A DNA stretch of 20,870 bases from Sandaracinus sp. (GTDB taxonomy: Bacteria > Myxococcota_A > Polyangia > Polyangiales > Houyiibacteriaceae). The notes under the pieces were generated by a model, which did not search any database, was not told where the DNA came from, and saw only the letters and a list, made by a program, of their open reading frames with translations. Positions 1 through 7,837 of the stretch are shown here, in pieces. Within the stretch, counting starts at the first letter, position 1, and each line of letters begins with the position of its first letter. The translations under genes were made by a program, and so were the position numbers. Where the stretch lies: contig JACKEH010000070.1 in NCBI GenBank assembly GCA_020633125.1, forward strand, positions 1-20,870, in the 5' to 3' direction.

Positions 1-839
1 TCGGCGTCTACGAGAGCGTCGAGGTCGACGTCTTCGACTTCGACGTGCTCCCCGGCGACCGCTTCCTCCTCTGCTCCGACGGCCTTCACGGCTACCTCGA
101 AGAAGCCGAGCTGCGCCGCCTCTTCGAGGAGATCCCCGAAGAAGACCTCACGCCGCACCTCATCCAGCTCGCCAACGACCGTGGCGGCAAGGACAACATC
201 ACCGCGGTCGTCGTTCGTATCCCGGACGACGAGAGCGGCGTGGACAAGCTGTCGCGCGAGGTGAACCTCAAGCTCGACATCCTCCACAAGATGCCGCTCT
301 TCCGGTTCGTCACGTTCCAGGAGCTGGTGCGCATCCTGAACATCACGACCGTGCGGCCCTTCAAGAAGGACCAGATCGTCGTCGACGAAGGCGACGAAGG
401 CGACGAGCTCTTCGTCGTGCTCACCGGCAAGGTGAAGGTGCACTCCGGTGGCACCTCGATCACCGAGCTCGGGCCCGGCCAACACTTCGGCGAGATGGCG
501 CTCGTCGACAAGGCGCCTCGTTCCGCGAGCGTCACGGCCGTCGAAGACTCGAAGCTGCTCGCGATCAAACGACGCGACTTCTTCGACATGATCCGCAAGG
601 ACCACGACGTCGCCGTGAAGCTGCTCTGGAGCTTCCTCGGCGTGCTCGCGCAACGTCTTCGCAGCACCTCCCGCGAGCTCGGCCAAGCGCGCGAGCAGCT
701 CGCCGCCGAAGACCTCACCGAAGAGCTACTGGGCGAGTCCACCAAGGTCGAAAGCCTCGCGGACTTGGTCGCGATCGAGATGACCGATCCCGAGATGAGC
801 GTCGACGATCTCGCCGACACCAAGGACGAAGAGCCGTGA
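1..839 (+). CDS. PP2C-type protein phosphatase fused to a cyclic-nucleotide-binding domain (5' partial)
   Basis: The reading frame is open from the first bases of the window, so the N-terminal part of the phosphatase is missing; 278 residues are visible. Visible residues 1-73 are the end of a PP2C/PPM Ser/Thr phosphatase: LLCSDGL (metal-binding D26) and GGKDNITAVVVRI (the conserved D64-N65 near the end of the fold). Residues about 93-225 form a cNMP-binding beta-roll with a phosphate-binding cassette, FGEMALVDKAPRSAS (E164 and R173 as in CAP/PKA-type sites). A charged, probably coiled tail follows. The likely role is a cytoplasmic Ser/Thr phosphatase gated by cAMP, cGMP or another nucleotide; ligand and substrate cannot be read from the sequence. 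The stop overlaps the GTG of the next gene (GTGA), so the two are probably co-translated. Family assignment is firm; regulation by nucleotide is inference. Confidence 0.9.
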   Translation, partial: GVYESVEVDVFDFDVLPGDRFLLCSDGLHGYLEEAELRRLFEEIPEEDLTPHLIQLANDRGGKDNITAVVVRIPDDESGVDKLSREVNLKLDILHKMPLFRFVTFQELVRILNITTVRPFKKDQIVVDEGDEGDELFVVLTGKVKVHSGGTSITELGPGQHFGEMALVDKAPRSASVTAVEDSKLLAIKRRDFFDMIRKDHDVAVKLLWSFLGVLAQRLRSTSRELGQAREQLAAEDLTEELLGESTKVESLADLVAIEMTDPEMSVDDLADTKDEEP

Positions 840-1831
840 ACCGCCGCCTGGCCCTCGCGCTGATCGCGATGTTGGGCTGCGGCGACGACGACGCAGCGGC
901 GCCCTCGGAGGTCACGGAGGCGCCCGCGCCCTACGTGCCGCCCGAGCCCACGCGTCGACCCCACGACGATCGGCCGGCGCCGCTCGCGCGCATCGCACGC
1001 GTCGAGCAGCACGAGGGCTCTGCCTTTCAGGCCGGCCAACGCCTCGGCCCGACCGCGACGATCGAGACCGGGCAGAGCGGCCTGGTCCTCGATCTTCGCG
1101 AAGGTGCGCGCGTGACCCTCGAGCCGAACACGATTGCGCGCCTCGGCGAGGAATCGCCGGCGCAGGTCCTCCTCGGCGTCGGCATCCTGCACGCGATCCT
1201 TCCACCCGAGAGCGGCAGCGAGCGCCCTCCCCTGCGCATCGGCACCTTCGCGGGCACGGTCGCCATCGAAGGCTCGGGCGACGTTTGGGTGGGCGCCAAC
1301 GCCGCCGGACGCGTGATGCTCGCCGTCGTGGCGGGTCGCGCCCGCACCTACGATTTCGACGAAACCGGCGCGCTGCGCGCGGTGGACCTCGGCGCCGGTC
1401 AGAGCGTCGTTCTCGGCGGCGAGCCTCCCGCGGCGGGTCCCCGCGACGCCGAGACCGCGCGCGCCGCGATGCGCGTCGTGCTCGAGAGCGCCTCGCCGGT
1501 CGCGGCCGCGGACGAGATGGCGCCGGTGCTCGCCGCGCTGGAGCCCGTGTTGGCGAGCGCCGAAGCCGAGGTGGCGCGTGGCGAAGCGCTCCAGCACGGG
1601 GAGAGGCCGGCCCCCGGATCCGCCGAAGCCACGGAGCGGCAGCGCGCGCTCGTCGAGCACGGTCGGGCGTTGCTGGCCGCACGTCGTGGATTGCTCACCC
1701 GCTTCGAGATGCTCCGCGCCCGGGCGCTGCTCGCCATCGGACAACACCGGGACACGCCCGATCTGAGCGCCGTGCTTCGGCCGCGGGTTCGGCGGGCGTT
1801 GGGCGTCGAAGGCGAAACGCCGTCCGAGTGA
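836..1831 (+). CDS. FecR-domain lipoprotein
   Basis: 331 residues starting at a GTG inside the stop of the upstream phosphatase (4-nt overlap). The N-terminus is a lipoprotein signal: a short RR n-region, a hydrophobic stretch, then lipobox MLGC with the lipidated Cys at 15 and a D-rich +2 region. Residues about 51-195 read as a FecR-like beta-rich domain (blocks ARIARVEQHEGSAF, GQSGLVLDLREGARVTL, TFAGTVAIEGSGDVWV, DLGAGQSVVL). The remaining ~130 residues are Ala/Glu/Arg-rich and helical. There is no sigma factor or TonB receptor beside it, so it is probably one of the periplasmic FecR-fold proteins common in myxobacteria and not an iron-citrate regulator. Pairing with a phosphatase suggests an envelope-signalling role, which is inference. 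The last codons lie inside a tandem repeat. Confidence 0.8.
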   Translation: MNRRLALALIAMLGCGDDDAAAPSEVTEAPAPYVPPEPTRRPHDDRPAPLARIARVEQHEGSAFQAGQRLGPTATIETGQSGLVLDLREGARVTLEPNTIARLGEESPAQVLLGVGILHAILPPESGSERPPLRIGTFAGTVAIEGSGDVWVGANAAGRVMLAVVAGRARTYDFDETGALRAVDLGAGQSVVLGGEPPAAGPRDAETARAAMRVVLESASPVAAADEMAPVLAALEPVLASAEAEVARGEALQHGERPAPGSAEATERQRALVEHGRALLAARRGLLTRFEMLRARALLAIGQHRDTPDLSAVLRPRVRRALGVEGETPSE

Positions 1832-1987
1832 CCCCGGTCGTCCATCCGGACAGGCGCGGCAGCCGGCGCGCGTGGCCCGCGCCGCCCAGCGCGAACGACG
1901 CCGCGCACGAGTGACCCCGGTCGTCCATCCGGACAGGCGCTGCAGCCGGCGCGCGTGGCCCGCGCCGCCCGCCGCGCACGAGTGACC
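1825..1987 (+). repeat. Tandem repeat, 63-nt core at 83-nt period, overlapping a stop codon
   Basis: Copy 1 is 1825-1887 and copy 2 is 1908-1970; they differ at one base (1858 G, 1941 T). A 17-nt element beginning GCCGCGCACGAGTGACC at 1900-1916 recurs at 1971-1987, so the array has decayed, unequal spacers. Copy 1 includes the TGA stop (1829-1831) of the FecR-like gene. Each copy can fold into two stems: GTCC-atcc-GGAC, and CGGCGCG/CGCGCCG with a 7-nt loop (1864-1884, and 1947-1967 in copy 2). It sits between convergent genes, so it may act as a terminator, but there is no T-run. Confidence 0.85.
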
Positions 1988-1996
1988 TCCCTCGAC

Positions 1997-2176
1997 TCAG
2001 CTCACGTGCAGCGTGCTCGCGGGCAACGAGGGCTTCGGCGGAAGCACCTCCGCCGGCACCGCGTGCCCGCTCGCGAGCCACAACGCCACCCCGCCGGCCG
2101 CGACGAGCGCGAGCAGCAGCGCGAGGACCCAGAGGTCGACGCGGGAGCGGCCGTAGGTGGGGGGAAGCTCGTACAT
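1997..2176 (-). CDS. Small single-pass membrane protein, function unknown
   Basis: 59 residues from ATG at 2176 to TGA at 1997-1999. The N-terminus MYELPPTYGRSRVD is short and polar. A strongly hydrophobic helix follows at residues about 15-35 (WVLALLLALVAAGGVALWLA), then a 24-residue Pro-rich tail. It looks like a one-helix inner-membrane protein; no family is recognised. There is no good Shine-Dalgarno sequence, but a TACGTT hexamer ends 11 nt before the ATG, the same arrangement seen at other gene starts in the window. The frame stays open far upstream on this strand, but that extension lies antisense to nothing conserved and reads as low-complexity Arg/Ala. The hydrophobic segment and GC-skewed codon use support a real gene, but it could be spurious. 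Confidence 0.55.
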   Translation of the reverse strand: MYELPPTYGRSRVDLWVLALLLALVAAGGVALWLASGHAVPAEVLPPKPSLPASTLHVS

Positions 2177-2362
2177 GACGACGATGGAACGTACGCCGGG
2201 GGCGTGACTTACATGCCCCGGGCCGATCCATCTTCCCCGTGGCGTCACGTAGGCAGAGGCGGAGCGTCCGAGGGACGGTGGGAAAAACGCGAGCGAGAAC
2301 GGGGTCTTTTCACGTCGGCGCGGCAGATGGGTCGTTCGTGAAGCTTCGTCAAGGCACGAAAC

Positions 2363-2391
2363 GACCGACGCCGAGCCCGCTCGGGTCGGTC
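2363..2391 (-). terminator. Strong hairpin downstream of the TPR lipoprotein gene
   Basis: GACCGA and CCGAG pair with CTCGG and TCGGTC around a short CCCG loop, giving an 11-bp stem with a small internal bulge. It begins 52 nt after the minus-strand stop at 2443. Only a short TTT follows on the minus strand, so it is a possible but not classical intrinsic terminator. The rest of the 266-bp gap (2177-2442) shows nothing else I can name. Confidence 0.4.
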
Positions 2392-2442
2392 TCGTGCGAC
2401 GTCTCGAGGCTCGCCGGGTGACGGCTCCGCGCGCTGGTCCGC

Positions 2443-3471
2443 TCAGCGCGTACGCTGCGCGCGACGGGCGGCTTCGAGCTGTTCCCGCGTGCGGTCCGCC
2501 AGGGGCCCTCGCGGCTCGAGTCGCAGCGCCTCTTCGAACGCGCGAATCGCCGCGGGGTAGTCCCCACTCGCCGCGAGCAACGAGCCCAAGAGCGCGTGCC
2601 CCGTCGCGTAGCGCGGCTCGAGCGTCACGGCCTCGCGAAGGCTCGCGATGGCCCCTGACGCATCGCCAGCCGCGCGTTGCGCCAACGCGAGCTCGCCGAG
2701 AAGCGCCGGCGTCGGCTGCCCGTGCGCTTCGATCGCGTCCCGAATCGCCCGCACCGCCGGCTCCGGTTGGCCCGCGCGCCGCAGCCCGTTGCCAATCGCT
2801 TGAAGCGCCGCCGCGTCGCCCCGCGCGAGCGGAAGCGCTCGTCGAAGCTCGATCGCCGCCTGCTCGTTGCGGCCGAGACGCAGGAACAAAAGCCCGAAGT
2901 TCGCGCGGGCGACTCCGTCGTCCGGACGCAGCCGAACCGCGCGGCGGTAGGCCTCCTCGGCCCCCGCGTCGTCCTCGCTCTCTTCGAGCGCCATCGCCAG
3001 GTTCAGCCACGCCTCGCCGAAAGCCGGCTTCTCCTCGACCGCGAGGCGAAGCAGCGGAACCGCTTCGCCCGCTCGCTCGAGGTCGCGAAGCAACAACCCG
3101 AGGTTGTTCAGCACCTCGGGGAATCGCGCGTCGATCGCGAGCGCGGCGCGGTAGCTCCGCTCGGCCCCCTCGTAGTCGTTGCCGAGCTCGAGCACGAGGC
3201 CGAGATCCAGATGCGCGCGCGGGTCGTTCGGCGACTCCGCGATCGCTCGCTCGAAGAGCGCCATCGCGTCGCTCGGATGGCCCGCGGCGAGCGCCGCTTC
3301 GCCCTGCGCGACCCACTCGGACGCCGGGTGGCGTTCCGCCTCGATCGTCTCTTCTTCTTCCTGGTAGCGGACGTCGTCGTCGAAGGTCGTCCGCTGCGGC
3401 GGCGGCTGCGAGGGGCAGCCCCCCAACGTCAGCAGCAGCCCCAAAGCGCCCACGCGCTCACGGAAGCTCAC
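2443..3471 (-). CDS. TPR-repeat lipoprotein
   Basis: 342 residues. The GTG start at 3471 overlaps the glnD stop by 4 nt (GTGA). This start gives a clean lipoprotein signal (MSFRERVGALGLLLTLGGC, lipidated Cys19). After an acidic linker (EEEETIEAE) come about eight consecutive tetratricopeptide repeats from residue ~55 to the end, with recurring patterns such as NLGLLLRDLERAGEAVPLL and AYRRAVRLRPDDGVARANF. TPR arrays are protein-interaction scaffolds; here it would be anchored to a membrane, facing the periplasm. PilF/PilW-like pilotins share this architecture, but the sequence does not single that family out. Co-translation with glnD suggests shared expression and not necessarily a shared pathway. 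Confidence 0.85.
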   Translation of the reverse strand: MSFRERVGALGLLLTLGGCPSQPPPQRTTFDDDVRYQEEEETIEAERHPASEWVAQGEAALAAGHPSDAMALFERAIAESPNDPRAHLDLGLVLELGNDYEGAERSYRAALAIDARFPEVLNNLGLLLRDLERAGEAVPLLRLAVEEKPAFGEAWLNLAMALEESEDDAGAEEAYRRAVRLRPDDGVARANFGLLFLRLGRNEQAAIELRRALPLARGDAAALQAIGNGLRRAGQPEPAVRAIRDAIEAHGQPTPALLGELALAQRAAGDASGAIASLREAVTLEPRYATGHALLGSLLAASGDYPAAIRAFEEALRLEPRGPLADRTREQLEAARRAQRTR

Positions 3472-6278
3472 GAGGCCCCCTCGTGCAGCACGTCCAAGCG
3501 CTCGCGCAACGCGGCGCGCAGCGCACCGAGCCGCTCCGGATCTCGCACCTTCCCACCAGTCGCGTCTTGCACGTAGAACACGTCGGCCACCCTCTCGCCT
3601 TCGGTGTTCACCTTGGACAGGGCGATGGTCAAGCCCTGTTCGTGCAACGTGCGCGCAATGGCGTGAAGAACACCCGAGCGGTCCCGCGTGAACACGTCGA
3701 CCACGGTGAAACGCGCGGAGGCCTCGTTGTCGACCACGACCTCGGTCGCCACCGCCGGACTTCGGCGGCGCATCCAGGACGGCGTCGTCGCCCCACGACG
3801 CACGAGCTCCTCGCCGGTGGTCGCGCCGGTGAGACACGCTTGAAGATCGACCTGAAAACGGTCGACGAGGCCCGCGTCCACGGGCACGGGAGGGGCGTCG
3901 GTGCGAACCGGACCGCGCGACTCTCGGCGAACCAAGAAGACGTCGAACGCGTGGTTCTGCAGCGTGTAGATCTGCGCGTCCACGATCGCGATGCCGTGCC
4001 CCGCGAGCGCGGCCGTGACGTCCGCGAGCAAACCCGGCCGGTCCTCCGTGAGCACCACCAGCTCGGTGAGGTCGTCGCTCGGTCCGGGGCCGAGCCGCAC
4101 CGTCAACGTGCGAGCCTCGCCCACCTCCATCGGCGGCGGCGAAGACGAACGCTCCGGCCGCGCGATCGCGTCGCGCCAGATGCGCGCGTGGCGGCGGATC
4201 ACGTCGACGGGATTCGCCAGCACGTAGCGATCCGGCATCGCGTCGAGGAACGCCTCGAGCACGTCTTGCGCGGCATCTCCGACGAACCCGACCCGCACCT
4301 CTTCGCGCAAGGTCCCCGCGCGGCTCGCGGCGCTCGAACGCTCGCCTTCGAGCGTCGCGCTGAGCCCGAAGAAGAGCTCTTCGAGCATGCGCGCCTTCCA
4401 CGCCGTCATCGCCGTGGGGTTCGTCGTCGAGAGAATCGCGACGGTGAGCAAGAAGAGGTCGCGCAGACGCTCCTGCGAGCCGACGTGCTTCGCGAGCTCG
4501 TCGAGGGTCGCGGGGTCCGTCGTGTCGCGACGTGTCGCCCAATGGTAGAGGCTGCGCTGCTCCTGAATCAGCCACGCGACGTGCTCGACGTCGACGTGCG
4601 AGAGCCCGAGGCGCTCCGCGATGGGGCGCGAGAGCTGCGCGCCGCGCTCGGGCCGATCGCCGCCGTGCACCTTGCCGAGCGCGTGCAGGAAGGTCGCGAG
4701 AAAGAGCGGCGTGCGCCGCGGCGCCTCGACCGCGAGACGGCTCGCGAGCCCGAAGAGCTTCGCGTTCTCGCCGCTCACCAGCTCACGCAGCCGATCGACC
4801 GCGCGAATCACGTGAACGTCCACGGTGTACACGTGGTAGACGTCGTGCGTCGTGCGCCCCGTGAGCGGCTCGAGCTCCGGCACCATCGCCGTCGTGAGCC
4901 CGACCTCGTGAAGCTCGTCGAGAAGCGAGCCACGACGCACCGGCGCCCGCTGCACGTGCGTGAGCAAACCGAGGAAGAGCTGCGTGGCTTCTTCCGACGA
5001 GCGCAGTCGGACGCGCCATTCCTCGTCCGCCGCGCAACGCGCCACCGCGTCTCGCGCGAAGGGAAGCGGCGGCTCCACCCGCTTGGCGACCTGGCGGTAG
5101 AGGCGCAGCGCCAGCGCCGGATCGTCGTTCAATCGCTCCGACGAGAGGAGCGTGACGTGTCCGTCGAAGAGCGCGGTTCCGTCGCCGAGATCCCGCGCCG
5201 CCGAGAACGCCTTCGGGCGCCGCGGACGCGCGCGATCGAGCATGCGCTCGGCCGTCTGCGCGACCACCCGAGCATGGCGGTAGTACGCCTGCATGAACTG
5301 CTCGACGCCGAGCACCACGCCGTCGACGAAGCCGAGCTCGGTCGCGATCTCTTCTTGGTCGGCGAAGGTCAGCCGATCGTGTTGGCGACCCGCGCGCAAG
5401 TGAAGCTGGTTGCGCACGCGCCACAGCAGCTCACGGGCCGCGTCGAGCTCTTCGACCTCGCGCGCGAGCAGCGCACCCGTGCGCACGTAGTCCTCGGTCG
5501 TGCGCGCGTTCCACCGCGCACGCGCCGCCCACTCGGCGACGTCGAGGTCGCGCAGCCCACCGCGACCTTGTTTGACCTCGGGCTCGAGCAGGTAGAGCGA
5601 GTCGCCGTAGCGCTCGTGGCGCTTCTCGGTGTCTTGCTGGAGCGCGTCGAGCAAAGGCACGAGGTGCGGCTCGAGCACTTGCCGTCGCGCCGCTCGGTCG
5701 AGCTCGCGCACGATCTCGGGGTCGCCCGCGACGTGCCGCAGGTCGAGCAGCGTCGTCGCGGTGCGAATGTCCTCACGCGCGAGCGAGAGCGTGTCGTCGA
5801 CGCCGCGCACGACGTGGCCGATCTCGAGCCCCGCATCCCAGAGTGGGTAGAGCAGCCCCTCCGCGATCATGCGCGCGCGGCCGTTCTCCGGATCGTCGCA
5901 GAGGAAGAGCACATCGACGTCGCTGTGCAATCCGACCGTGCGCCGCCCGTAGCCACCCACCGCGACGAGCGCGACGCGCCCTTCCCCACCGTCGAGCTTT
6001 CGCGCGGCGGCGTCGGCCGCGCAGAAGAGCGCTCCGAGCAGGCCGTCGAGCGCCCGCGAGAAGCGGCGCGCGGATTCGACGCCCGGTTCGCCTCGGCGCA
6101 CCGCGTCTCCGAAGGCACGGCGGTAATCGCGCAGGTAGTCCCCGCAGCAATCGCCGAGCCCGGGCGCGAGGCGACCGAGGTCCAGAGTCGGCTGTGACTG
6201 GAGCTCTCGCACGGCCGCGGAGTATGGGAGCGCCCGAGGGCGGCCGCAAACACGCGAAACCACGGGGCCCTGGGACAT
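3468..6278 (-). CDS. glnD: PII uridylyltransferase GlnD with degenerate uridylyl-removing HD domain
   Basis: 936 residues (E. coli GlnD is 890). The family uridylylates and de-uridylylates PII proteins according to glutamine level. Domains in order: a nucleotidyltransferase domain with GGYGRR (108-113) and LHSDVDVLFL (D120, D122), intact; a helical UTase domain (EVKQGRGGLRDLD); an HD domain at about 480-625; ACT 1 at about 735-790 (TEDRPGLLADVTAAL); and ACT 2 at about 856-925 (TRDRSGVLHAIARTL). In the HD domain only H489 (YTVDVH) and H532 remain: HD reads H532-A533, the GGDH His is R542, the WLVRxH His is Q574, and the final Asp (VADI) is I615. ATG 6278 is used, 44 nt after the amidase stop; GTG 6212 is an alternative. 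The C-terminus overlaps the TPR gene. Confidence 0.95.
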   Translation of the reverse strand: MSQGPVVSRVCGRPRALPYSAAVRELQSQPTLDLGRLAPGLGDCCGDYLRDYRRAFGDAVRRGEPGVESARRFSRALDGLLGALFCAADAAARKLDGGEGRVALVAVGGYGRRTVGLHSDVDVLFLCDDPENGRARMIAEGLLYPLWDAGLEIGHVVRGVDDTLSLAREDIRTATTLLDLRHVAGDPEIVRELDRAARRQVLEPHLVPLLDALQQDTEKRHERYGDSLYLLEPEVKQGRGGLRDLDVAEWAARARWNARTTEDYVRTGALLAREVEELDAARELLWRVRNQLHLRAGRQHDRLTFADQEEIATELGFVDGVVLGVEQFMQAYYRHARVVAQTAERMLDRARPRRPKAFSAARDLGDGTALFDGHVTLLSSERLNDDPALALRLYRQVAKRVEPPLPFARDAVARCAADEEWRVRLRSSEEATQLFLGLLTHVQRAPVRRGSLLDELHEVGLTTAMVPELEPLTGRTTHDVYHVYTVDVHVIRAVDRLRELVSGENAKLFGLASRLAVEAPRRTPLFLATFLHALGKVHGGDRPERGAQLSRPIAERLGLSHVDVEHVAWLIQEQRSLYHWATRRDTTDPATLDELAKHVGSQERLRDLFLLTVAILSTTNPTAMTAWKARMLEELFFGLSATLEGERSSAASRAGTLREEVRVGFVGDAAQDVLEAFLDAMPDRYVLANPVDVIRRHARIWRDAIARPERSSSPPPMEVGEARTLTVRLGPGPSDDLTELVVLTEDRPGLLADVTAALAGHGIAIVDAQIYTLQNHAFDVFLVRRESRGPVRTDAPPVPVDAGLVDRFQVDLQACLTGATTGEELVRRGATTPSWMRRRSPAVATEVVVDNEASARFTVVDVFTRDRSGVLHAIARTLHEQGLTIALSKVNTEGERVADVFYVQDATGGKVRDPERLGALRAALRERLDVLHEGAS

Positions 6279-6322
6279 CGCCCGCGGGTCGAAAACGCGT
6301 GAGCCAAGCGGCGGACCGCGGC

Positions 6323-7816
6323 TCAGCGCGCGTCGAGCTCGGCGACGTAGCGGACGATGCCCTCCGCGATGCCCGCCGCCAGCGCCTCACGGTACGCCTC
6401 GGTGTGCAGCGCGGCCGCCTCCTCTGGTTTGGTGAGGAACGACGCCTCCAAGAGGATCGCGGGCATACGAGCGCCCACGAGCACGTAGAACATCGCGCTC
6501 TTCACGCCTCGGTCGGGAAGCTCGGGCAAGACCCTGCGTCCGCCGGCGAGCGTCGCCTCGTGGACGTGCTCGGCGAGCCGCCGCGAACGCTCCACCTGGT
6601 CGGCGCGATGCACCCGCGCGAGCAGCCGCTGAATCCCGGTGACCTCCGCCACGCCGGTCTCGTTCTCGCGCGCCGCGAGGCGCAGCGCTTGCCGGTCGTC
6701 GGTCACGTCGAGCACGAAGGTGGTGACGCCGCCGACGCGCACCGGTTCGTCGGCCGCGTTCAGGTGAATCGAGACGAAGAGGTCTGCGCCGACCGCGTTC
6801 GCGAAGGCCGCGCGTTGTTCGAGGCCCACGATCTCGTCGCGGGTTCGCGTCAGCACCACGCGCGACGAAGGGAGCCGTCGCGCGACGATGCGGGCCGCGC
6901 GCTCCGCGAGGTCGAGCGCGACCTGCGCCTCCTTGAGCCCGTCGAAACGCGCGCCGAAGTCCATGCCGCCGTGGCCGGGATCGATCACCACCAGACGCGC
7001 GGCGCCTTCGGCGCGTTCGTCCAAGGTCGTGTGCGCGGCGACGTCGATCACGAAGCGCGAGCCGAGGTCGAAGGCTTGCGCGCTCGCGCCCTCCGCGAGC
7101 TCCAACACCACCGCGTCGTCGCGTCGTCGAAGCGCCACCACCCCACCCGCGCCCACGGGCAGCTCCTCGGGGACGGCCGAATCGACCACGAGCCCCGGCC
7201 CGCTCACGACGAAAAGCCCGCCCTGCGCGTGGCCTTCGAGCAGACAATCGCCTTCGGGAAAGAGGAGCACGCGCGTGCCGAGCGCTTCGGCCGTGATGAC
7301 GCCGCTGCCGAGCACCGCGACGCGCGCGACGCGGCAACCGGCGATGCTTCCTCGCGAGGCGAGCTCGGCGGCCGGCGGGCGATGTGCGGCGAGCTCGTCC
7401 AGCAAGCGCCGCGCACGCTCCCGACACGCGGCGTCGTCGGGCGCGCTTTCCGTCGCGCGGTACGCCGCGAGGTACGACGCCCGCGGATCCTCGGAGGCGG
7501 CCAGGCGCGCCCGAGCGACCGTGACGACACAAGCCACCGCAGGTTGGGCCGCGAGGCCTTCGAGGTGACGTTCGGCTCGGAGCCGGTCCAGCTCGAGCCC
7601 CGCTTCGCGCGCCGCCTCGCGCCACCGCAACGTCGCGTCCACGCCGGCCGCGGTGGCCCCCGCCTCGAGCGCCTCGCCTCGCGCATGATCGAGCGCGGCA
7701 CGCCCGCTCTGCGCGTCGTCGTCGCCGCAGCCGAAGAGCACCACACACGCGACGACGGCCCACACGCGACGGGCCGCGGAGTGAAACTCGATTGGCGTTG
7801 GAGAAGGTCGGCTCAC
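6323..7816 (-). CDS. Lipoprotein N-acetylmuramoyl-L-alanine amidase (Amidase_3)
   Basis: 497 residues from GTG at 7816. This start gives a lipoprotein signal: a long n-region with two Arg, hydrophobic VWAVVACVV, and lipobox LFGC (Cys30). Residues 40-200 are helical and unassigned. About 200-265 is beta-rich and weakly like an AMIN domain. The C-terminal ~220 residues are Amidase_3, which cleaves the MurNAc-L-Ala bond of peptidoglycan. The zinc and catalytic residues appear intact: H282 (VVIDPGHGG), E296 (LKEAQ), H351 (VSIHLNA), E457 (AILLEASFLTKPEE). Lipidation would tether it in the periplasm; E. coli AmiA/B/C are soluble. It heads the minus-strand unit with glnD 44 nt downstream. The frame stays open upstream into the 99-bp repeats, but that extension is artefactual. 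GTG at codon 19 is a less likely start. Confidence 0.88.
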   Translation of the reverse strand: MSRPSPTPIEFHSAARRVWAVVACVVLFGCGDDDAQSGRAALDHARGEALEAGATAAGVDATLRWREAAREAGLELDRLRAERHLEGLAAQPAVACVVTVARARLAASEDPRASYLAAYRATESAPDDAACRERARRLLDELAAHRPPAAELASRGSIAGCRVARVAVLGSGVITAEALGTRVLLFPEGDCLLEGHAQGGLFVVSGPGLVVDSAVPEELPVGAGGVVALRRRDDAVVLELAEGASAQAFDLGSRFVIDVAAHTTLDERAEGAARLVVIDPGHGGMDFGARFDGLKEAQVALDLAERAARIVARRLPSSRVVLTRTRDEIVGLEQRAAFANAVGADLFVSIHLNAADEPVRVGGVTTFVLDVTDDRQALRLAARENETGVAEVTGIQRLLARVHRADQVERSRRLAEHVHEATLAGGRRVLPELPDRGVKSAMFYVLVGARMPAILLEASFLTKPEEAAALHTEAYREALAAGIAEGIVRYVAELDAR

Positions 7817-7827
7817 CGCACTACCCT
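7798..7827 (+). promoter_or_regulatory. Candidate promoter of the YbjN-like gene
   Basis: TTGGAG (7798-7803), an 18-nt spacer and TACCCT (7822-7827). The -10-like hexamer ends 10 nt before the ATG, so the transcript would have almost no leader. The site overlaps the first codons of the divergent amidase gene. Confidence 0.4.
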
Positions 7828-7837
7828 CGCGTCGCGG

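Noticed and set aside
92..1747. 551-codon minus-strand frame opposite the phosphatase and FecR-like genes
   Set aside because: The plus-strand genes have clear motifs and an overlapping junction; this frame is low-complexity antisense.
836..1831. Iron-citrate type FecR anti-sigma regulator
   Set aside because: It is a lipoprotein without a cytoplasmic N-domain, and no FecI-like sigma factor or TonB receptor gene is adjacent.
2394..6197. 1267-codon plus-strand open frame opposite glnD and the TPR gene
   Set aside because: It is the antisense shadow of two recognisable genes. Its translation is Arg/Ala/Pro-rich with no domain; long antisense frames are expected at this GC content.
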